From Galbula dea (lineage: Eukaryota > Chordata > Aves > Piciformes > Galbulidae), in assembly GCA_013399015.1 (NCBI GenBank), contig VWZX01006857.1, forward strand, positions 751,696 to 815,695: DNA of 64,000 bases, read 5' to 3'. The translations under genes and the position numbers were made by a program. The notes beneath the pieces are model-generated. The model had not been told where the DNA came from, did no database searches, and was given only the letters and a program-made list of their open reading frames with translations. The number at the start of each line of letters is the position of its first letter. The stretch's first letter is position 1. Positions 58,100 through 64,000 of this stretch are shown one piece after another.

Positions 58100-58195
58100 T
58101 CAGAGACGGTGCAGCCGAAGGGGACTGTTGTGATCATATCATCTGACTTCCTGCTCATACACAGCCCAGAGAATGTTACCCATGTCCCCATCACC
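58100..58195 (-). mobile_element. Old CR1-type LINE relic
   Basis: 'aaggggactgttgtgatcat' 'atcatctgacttcctgctca' 'tacacagcccagagaatgtt' matches the old amniote CR1 3' end seen in turtles ('gaagggaccattgtgatcatctagtctgacctcctg... cacaggccagagaa'). A different, much older lineage than classes A-E. Confidence 0.6.
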
Positions 58196-60515
58196 ACACA
58201 GATGTGTGACTGAAAGCTTTGATTCCTTTCACCTTGGCAGGGGAGTTGCTGTGGTCCTGCTCTGGGGAGATGCTGGCTGCCACTCTAAGGTGTTGAGCAT
58301 CTTCCCCTCGTGGTTTTGCTCAGTTGGGTTTTGTCACTGTAGGGGCTGGAGGTAGAAGCTGAAAGGGTTTGTTGCACCTCCTTTGGGAGTGTTTCCTACT
58401 TTGAGGGGGTTTTGCCTAGAATACAAACATGCTGCTCCTGTATTATGGTGGGAAGTTGAGTCATGGAGAGGACTTAGTGACATTTTTACTCTTTGCAAAG
58501 CTAGACAAAGACCTAGAACCTTATCTCACACCTCTGAAGACTTTGTCTGAAGCAGAGGATGTGTCTACCTCACATACCTGGATGATTTCCCACTCTGTTG
58601 TTCGAATGCAGTTGAAGCATAAGTCAGTCTTTTCCCTTAGCCTGCAGTTTCTGTTTGCAAAATACTGCACAAGCACAGATCCTTTACCATTCATAAGATC
58701 TACATATGTGCTAACATATCCTGCTCCTTCTGCCACCTTAACCCTGATCCTGACCCCCTGACTGTGCTAAGTCTGAGAAGATCTCCAGAACAATTGTGCT
58801 GTGCTCACTGTGCGCTCCCAGCTCTGGTGCCTTCTTTCCCAACCAGTCTTTCAGAGGAACATGCACATTTGCAAGATCATCTTTTGGCTTCTGGTAGGAG
58901 AAATCAGAAACAGATTCTGTGAAATGAGGAGCATCTCCCATTTTAGCTGCAGGCCAGGTGGACAGGGATGGCCTACCAGGCTATATTTAGCAGCGAACAC
59001 TTCAGACCACAGTGCATATGTGTAGCCACTTACTAACTGTTAATCATGTCTCCTTCCCCCAAAACTGGCTAACCAAAAGGACACCTGGCAATTCTGGAAC
59101 ATTCCTATTGGATGACTAATATCAATATGAAGTGGAAGAGCTTGAAGAATGTGACATTAGTTTCTGATGGCTCCCTTCCTCCATGCTCCTGGCTAGCAAG
59201 CTCTGGCAGATGTGACTCCATTCTGTCCAAAAGCAATTCAGTGTTTAAGAATGTGCTCACTTTCCTGGGACCATCTGTTTACTTTGCTGCTGAAGGAACT
59301 CCAGCCTCTTTGGCAACCTCTTTGTATTGTACTCAATAAATCCTGACATGTAGCAAATTTTTTCTGGCAGATCTGGGATCTGAATGCCATCCAAATGGTT
59401 CATTATTGATATTAAAACCAATTTGTGCATCACCAGCCATTAAAGGAGGCTACTAAATATCTCCAGGAATGGGGAACTGAGTAGTCCATCAGAACATATT
59501 TATCAACAGCAAAGGTAAAAGGAAAGAAGAGTTCCATGGCTTTTCCTGCTAATGCTAAAGCTCACCTCTAAGAGTAGTTGCTTCCTTCCTTTTGCAGGAC
59601 CCAAAATGTACAAAGAACCAATGGAGAAAGTAAAAAGTCAAAAGCAATGTATCTGTCCCAAAGGGTTACCTCACATGGTCCAACACAAGCAGTGTGGAGC
59701 AGGAAGGTAGGACCTTGGATCTGTTCCTAGCTCACTCACAAATGCATTGTCTGAGCACAGCAAAGCCTCCTCATCTTGCATGGGTGTGATAGCCTCTTTG
59801 AGCAGTTGTCTAGACTGTAGGATCTTCAAGGCACCCTTAGGCTTCTCAAAGAGTTAATGTGAATTTCCAGTTCTCTAGCCACTGTACTCTGATGTCCAGT
59901 ATGGAGATTCATAGCATGACAAAGTATAATGAAGCTTTCAAAGCATCAGTGGATATCTACAAAAAATAATGATGTGTACTTTCTGTCTGTGTGGAGTGCA
60001 TAGCCACAGCATCTTTAATTAAAACTGAATCATTTTCTAGATAAGGAAATTGCTGTAAAATTAAGTTGACCAGGCTCATTTTCCACTGGACTTTTCTATA
60101 AATACTGTGGGATTATTGGGCTCCAGTTGTGACTGATGGATCTGTTGCCAGCATTCAGAGCCTGTCATAGATTTCACATCATTTTTCACACAAGCATGCA
60201 AAAGTTTTGGGAAAATCCAACTGCTCAGTCTCCCATAAAGGAATAGGCTTCAGATTTTATTCCCAAATAACCCAAACCCCCAGTAGTTAGCCAATGTAAC
60301 AATCTAGCCTGACACAACACATTATCAGCAAGGACTCTCTTGAAAATTCTTCATCTTCCCTTATTCCCTTCTGCTGTGACTACTATTTAAGATTCTGACC
60401 TGAAGTAGTTGCCCTTTATAGTATGATGGATATTGATGATGAAAAGCAGAAATTGGACAACTGTTGCTATAGCACCTGTACTGCACAGCCCCATAATAAG
60501 TGGTTGGATCCACAG
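58196..60515. other. Unique non-coding stretch
   Basis: A 110-codon frame at 58429-58761 has no known motif. 59750-59830 faintly recalls MIR but not enough to call. Confidence 0.45.
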
Positions 60516-60866
60516 GATCCTCTGGGGATCATCTAGTCCAACTCCCCCTGCTAAAGCAGGGTCACCCACAGCAGGATCATGTCCAGCTGGGTTTGGAATC
60601 TCCAGAGAAGGAGACTCCACAACCTCTCTGGGCAGTCTGGGCCAGGCTTCTGGCACCCTCAGAGCAAAGAAGCTCTTTCTGATGTTTAGGTGGAACCTCC
60701 TGGGTTCCAGTTTGTGCCCAGTGCCCTTTGGCCTGTTGCTGGGCACCACTGAAAAGAGTCTGGCCCTAGTTTCTTGTCCCCACCCTTCAGATGTTGATAA
60801 GAATTGAGAAGATCCTCTCTCAGTCTGCTCTTTTTCAGGCTACCCAGCCCCAGGTCCCTCAGCTAA
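60516..60866 (-). mobile_element. CR1 LINE fragment, class A
   Basis: 'ggggatcatctagtccaact', 'gttactgggcaccact'-type block ('gttgctgggcaccactgaaa'), ORF2 end 'agtctgctctttttcaggct'. The octamer tail is lost at the left edge. Confidence 0.92.
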
Positions 60867-61959
60867 GAAGCTTCAGGTTTCACTCAGCAAACCAAGGGTT
60901 GCCTTCAGAAAGAGCATCATTATTTTGCAGCCTTTTCTTTTGAATGTGTGCAACAGGTGGCTCAGGAAAATCTCAACTCTACAGCAGCTCTTCTCCTGGT
61001 GTGGAGTGAGCAGCAGCCTAGACAACATGCTCAACTTTTGAACTTCTTCTATCTGTTCTCCAGACACACTCACAGATTCCTCCTCAGTTAATTCAATGCT
61101 GCTGAAGAACTGCTCAGGAGACCAAAGCCTGTTGTCACACACAGGTAATTACTCACTAGGAGAAATCTTTCCTCCTACTACTGAGTTCCAGTGACTCCAG
61201 TGCTGAGAGCAGCCAGCTGAGGGCTGGGATGGGTGGGCTGCCTCCATAGCAGCTCCAAACCCAGCCTCCTCATCACCACTTTGGAGCCAGCCAGAGAACC
61301 ACCATGAATTTGAGGATGTAGCTATCTCTCCACCAGAAAATGGAAGGAGGCTGCCAACATTTATAGATCTCTCTATTAACAAACTGGCTGTGTTACAAGA
61401 GGCACACTGCAGCTTCAAGCAAGCAGCCTGCTAGCCTCACATCAGCATGTAAGGGCTTTGAGGAAATGTGTTAACAATATCACCATGTGTGACAAGGGAA
61501 TGACACTTTGAATTATCTCTGCTCCTTAGGTGATCACTCTCTCCCTCTCCTGCTTTGCTCTTCCCAGCACTGTGCAGAAGTGATGGGGAAAGCACTTAGC
61601 TGGCTTTAGGCAACCTGGATTTCCTTATCAAGACCAGCAGGTTTTATCACTGCTCTTCTGCTTTGTCTCACTGCTGGTCCTGTCACATGAATAGAGGATC
61701 ACTCTTAATATTTCAGTTGGGATAAAGAAACCCCTCTGATGTCCTGCTTTGTGCCCACATCACCCTGTAGAGGCTGACAGTCAACAGTTCCCTCTTTCCT
61801 CTGCAGGTGAGTGCAAAAGCTGCTTCTGGTGCTGTTGCACTCATTGCAATTGTGAATCCAGAGAAACCAGTGCAGCAAGAATAGAGGTGAAAAGAGGAAC
61901 TGATGAGTTAATAACTAATGAGATGAATAGTCTTAAGGGGAGGTTCTGCTCCTGTTCCT
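60867..61959. other. Unique non-coding stretch
   Basis: At about 61805 'ttcctctgcag' resembles a splice acceptor followed by an open, cysteine-rich frame (GECKSCFWCCCTHCNCE), but no domain or partner exon is recognised. Confidence 0.4.
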
Positions 61960-62398
61960 TCCAGAGGAGACCACAAAAATGATCTGAGGGCTGTGCTCTG
62001 CTGTGAGGACAGGCTGAGAGAGATGGGATTGTTCAGTCTGGAGAAGAGAAGGCTCCAGGTAGAACTTCTTGCAGCCTTTCAGTACTTAAAGAAAGATGGG
62101 GCCAGATATTTTAGCAGGGCCTCTTGTGACAGGACAAGGGGTGATGGTTTGAAATTAAAAGAGGAGATTTAGACCAGATGTAAGGAAGAAATGTTTTCCA
62201 CTGAGGGTGGTGAGGCCCTACCCCAGGTTGACCAGAGAGGTGGGAGATGTCCCATCCCTGGAACCATCCCAGGTCAGGCTGTCTGGGGCTGTAAGCAACC
62301 TGTTGTAGTTGCAGATGTCCCTGCTGACTGCAGGGGGGTGGAACAGGTGATCTTGAAAGGTCTCTTCCAACCCAAACCACTCTATGATTCTGTGATTA
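61960..62398 (+). mobile_element. CR1 LINE fragment, class C, with ORF2 C-terminus
   Basis: 'aaaaatgatctgagggctgt', 'ttcagtctggagaagagaag', 'ccaggtcaggctgtctgggg', 'gcagatgtccctgctgactg', tail 'actctatgattctgtgatt'. Confidence 0.94.
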
Positions 62399-63959
62399 CT
62401 GTGTGCAATCTCCTGGCTTCACTGGGGCAGGCATCACACAGGGTGAGACAGGAGCTGCTTCTTTGCATATTTAGGGAATCTTCTCCTCTATGAACTGGCA
62501 ACTTTGCTCTCCACCCTGTTCTGACATGCTCATGTAACCTAGGCTTGTTTAACTGGCTAAGAGGACAACCTTGTGGCTGTCAGGACTCCTAATACTCTGT
62601 GATTCTGTGATTTTATTTCCCATAGGATGTTGGATAATGGATTCTCCATGGCTTTGGATTTCCATATGTAAATCTAGGATACTAATTCCTAGCCTGTTCC
62701 TGGAATTTGTGAAGCTTAATGGATGGGAAGTTACACCTAATTAAGCAGAAGTGATTTGTATGGAAGAAGGTAAGAGGCTGGCTCTGATTTGTGCTCTGCT
62801 ATTTCCATATCATCTTTTCCCCAAACTAATTCTGCTAAAAGGCCTAAGGTTCCAGCACAGCTGGTGACATCCAGAATCCCAGGTACAATATCTTTGCAAG
62901 TTACTACATAATTCTCTGGCAGATAATTGTGACAGCCAAGCTCCCCCAGGAAATAACAGCAATCACAACCCTGAACACCTTTCCCTGAGAGTACAAGATG
63001 TGCCTCCTGAACTCTCCACCTCAGTCCTAGAGGCTCAGCAGCATCTACATTAGAAACAGAAACAAAACCTTGTCAAATAAAACACCACCCAAGGGAGGAG
63101 AGGGGAAAGAAAGCATCTGAGAGATGTTAGACATCTCTTCCAGTGCACTGCTCTGAAGTACATCAGTGCATGGTGATGTGAATGGTATGAGAAATGACAT
63201 GGCCTTACAAGTGCAAGCAAGGACTTGGGGCAGATGCTGATGGTTGGCTTTGCCACCCTTCTTTGTACAAATGGAGTCAATAACCACTTGGTGCCCTGAA
63301 AAGACTGCACCTCTCATTTCTCAGGAGCAAAGCTGCAGCTGCAGCATGCACCAGATGGTTTGAGAAGCATTGCAGTTCAATAGCACCTTCTACCTGCAAG
63401 AGTCTGTTAGCTAGCTGCTGTACACTCTCTAGTGAAACATAGAAATGAAATGGAAAGCAGATGATTGGGGCTTTTGCCCACAGGACATGAAATTAATTGA
63501 TTTATACCTATATTTTCTAATAGTAGGACTGTAGAAGTCCCTAAAACTCTCCAGAAGCTGGGAGTATATTCCAGTGGAAAGATGACTTAGTGTTGCTTGC
63601 TCTTTCTCTACTCCTTCTTTTCCACCCAAGATCCTCTGCTAGCCACTGTTACAGAGGAGATGTTTATTGGGCTACAGGAATCTTTGGTCTGAAGTGACAA
63701 GTCTTACTTCTTTACTGATCTATCTCATGTTTGCATCATTGGGAAACCTAGGTATTGGAAGCAGAATAAGCTTGTTCTGTAAATAACAAACACAGGGACT
63801 AGAGGTAAATGACAGCTGGTGGCAGTTTCTCTGCAAGAAGTATTTTCAATGTGGCAAGTGAAATCATTTTTAAGGGTAAAAATATCATCATGATCAGGGC
63901 CAACTCTTCCTACTTCTTTATTTTGAGTTTGGATGTTCTTTCCTCCAGCTCTGCTTAAT
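62399..63959. other. Unique non-coding stretch
   Basis: A lone octamer pair ('ctctgtgattctgtgatttt', about 62593-62612) without the rest of a CR1 may be a tail remnant. Nothing else recognised. Confidence 0.5.
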
Positions 63960-64000
63960 TTCACAGATTCACAGAAGAAGGGACCTCCAAAGATCATCTA
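63960..64000 (-). mobile_element. CR1 LINE 3' tail running off the window
   Basis: 'tcacagattcacagaagaag' 'ggacctccaaagatcatcta' is the reverse-strand CR1 tail; the element continues past the window edge. Confidence 0.88.

Noticed and set aside
1..64000. CRISPR array, operon, bacterial or phage content
   Set aside because: No regular spaced repeats, no long dense coding frames and no ribosome-binding pattern; repeat content is vertebrate.
1..64000. tRNA, rRNA or snRNA genes
   Set aside because: No cloverleaf with A/B boxes, no conserved rRNA segment and no snRNA motif was seen on either strand by eye; a covariance-model scan would be the decisive test.

Overview
This looks like nuclear DNA of a bird: non-coding, interspersed-repeat-rich sequence with no protein-coding gene I can support. 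The main evidence is about 35 fragments of CR1 LINE retrotransposons, on both strands in roughly equal number. Most are cut at the 5' end and finish in the 8-base tail (ATTCTATG/ATTCTGTG) typical of sauropsid CR1. By rough addition they fill about one sixth of the window, which is heavy for a bird and would fit a CR1-expanded lineage such as the woodpeckers and relatives (inference). There are no L1, Alu or other mammal-type young repeats; only worn MIR-like and old CR1-like relics are seen besides CR1.

CR1 copies are sorted here by 3' end. Class A has 'gatcctgggcaagctgctgt' before 'ggttggactagatgat'. Class B has 'catgtagatgtgg' and 'acatggtttagtggtga'. Class C has 'ccaggtcaggttgt' and 'gatgtccctgctcactgcag'. 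Class D (read on its reverse strand) has 'cctgtctctgcacaggac' and 'gagcattggccaaa'. Class E has 'gttggatgtggccctgggca'. A further old type lacks the octamer tail.

Layout. 1-345 is a polypyrimidine tract with a small GC-rich island inside it. 350-1110 is a CpG-rich block with a possible core promoter (CCAAT and TATA-like boxes), a 20-bp tandem repeat and a variable CGCGCAT minisatellite. From about 1.1 kb to the end the window is AT-richer intergenic or intronic DNA with CR1 copies scattered through it. The longest CR1 fragments are at 36.8-37.6 kb and 41.1-42.1 kb; the second still shows the reverse transcriptase FADD motif but is frameshifted. Long stretches without recognisable repeats (10.5-17.5, 26.2-28.3, 37.6-41.1, 42.8-45.3, 54.1-60.5 kb) include AT-rich, homeodomain/forkhead-motif-rich segments that are candidates for conserved regulatory DNA.

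The least ordinary structures are: a perfect 19-bp inverted repeat around an A/C-rich loop (5849-5966); a perfect 25-bp palindrome with a nearby third copy of its arm (8552-8600); a single N with duplicated flanks that looks like a contig-join artefact (22364-22521); a 33-bp A/C-rich insert between 13-bp direct repeats inside a CR1 (42699-42757); and a 118-bp repeat present twice 2.1 kb apart (49612 and 51760) around an inverted pair of CR1s. I see no new multi-gene system here.
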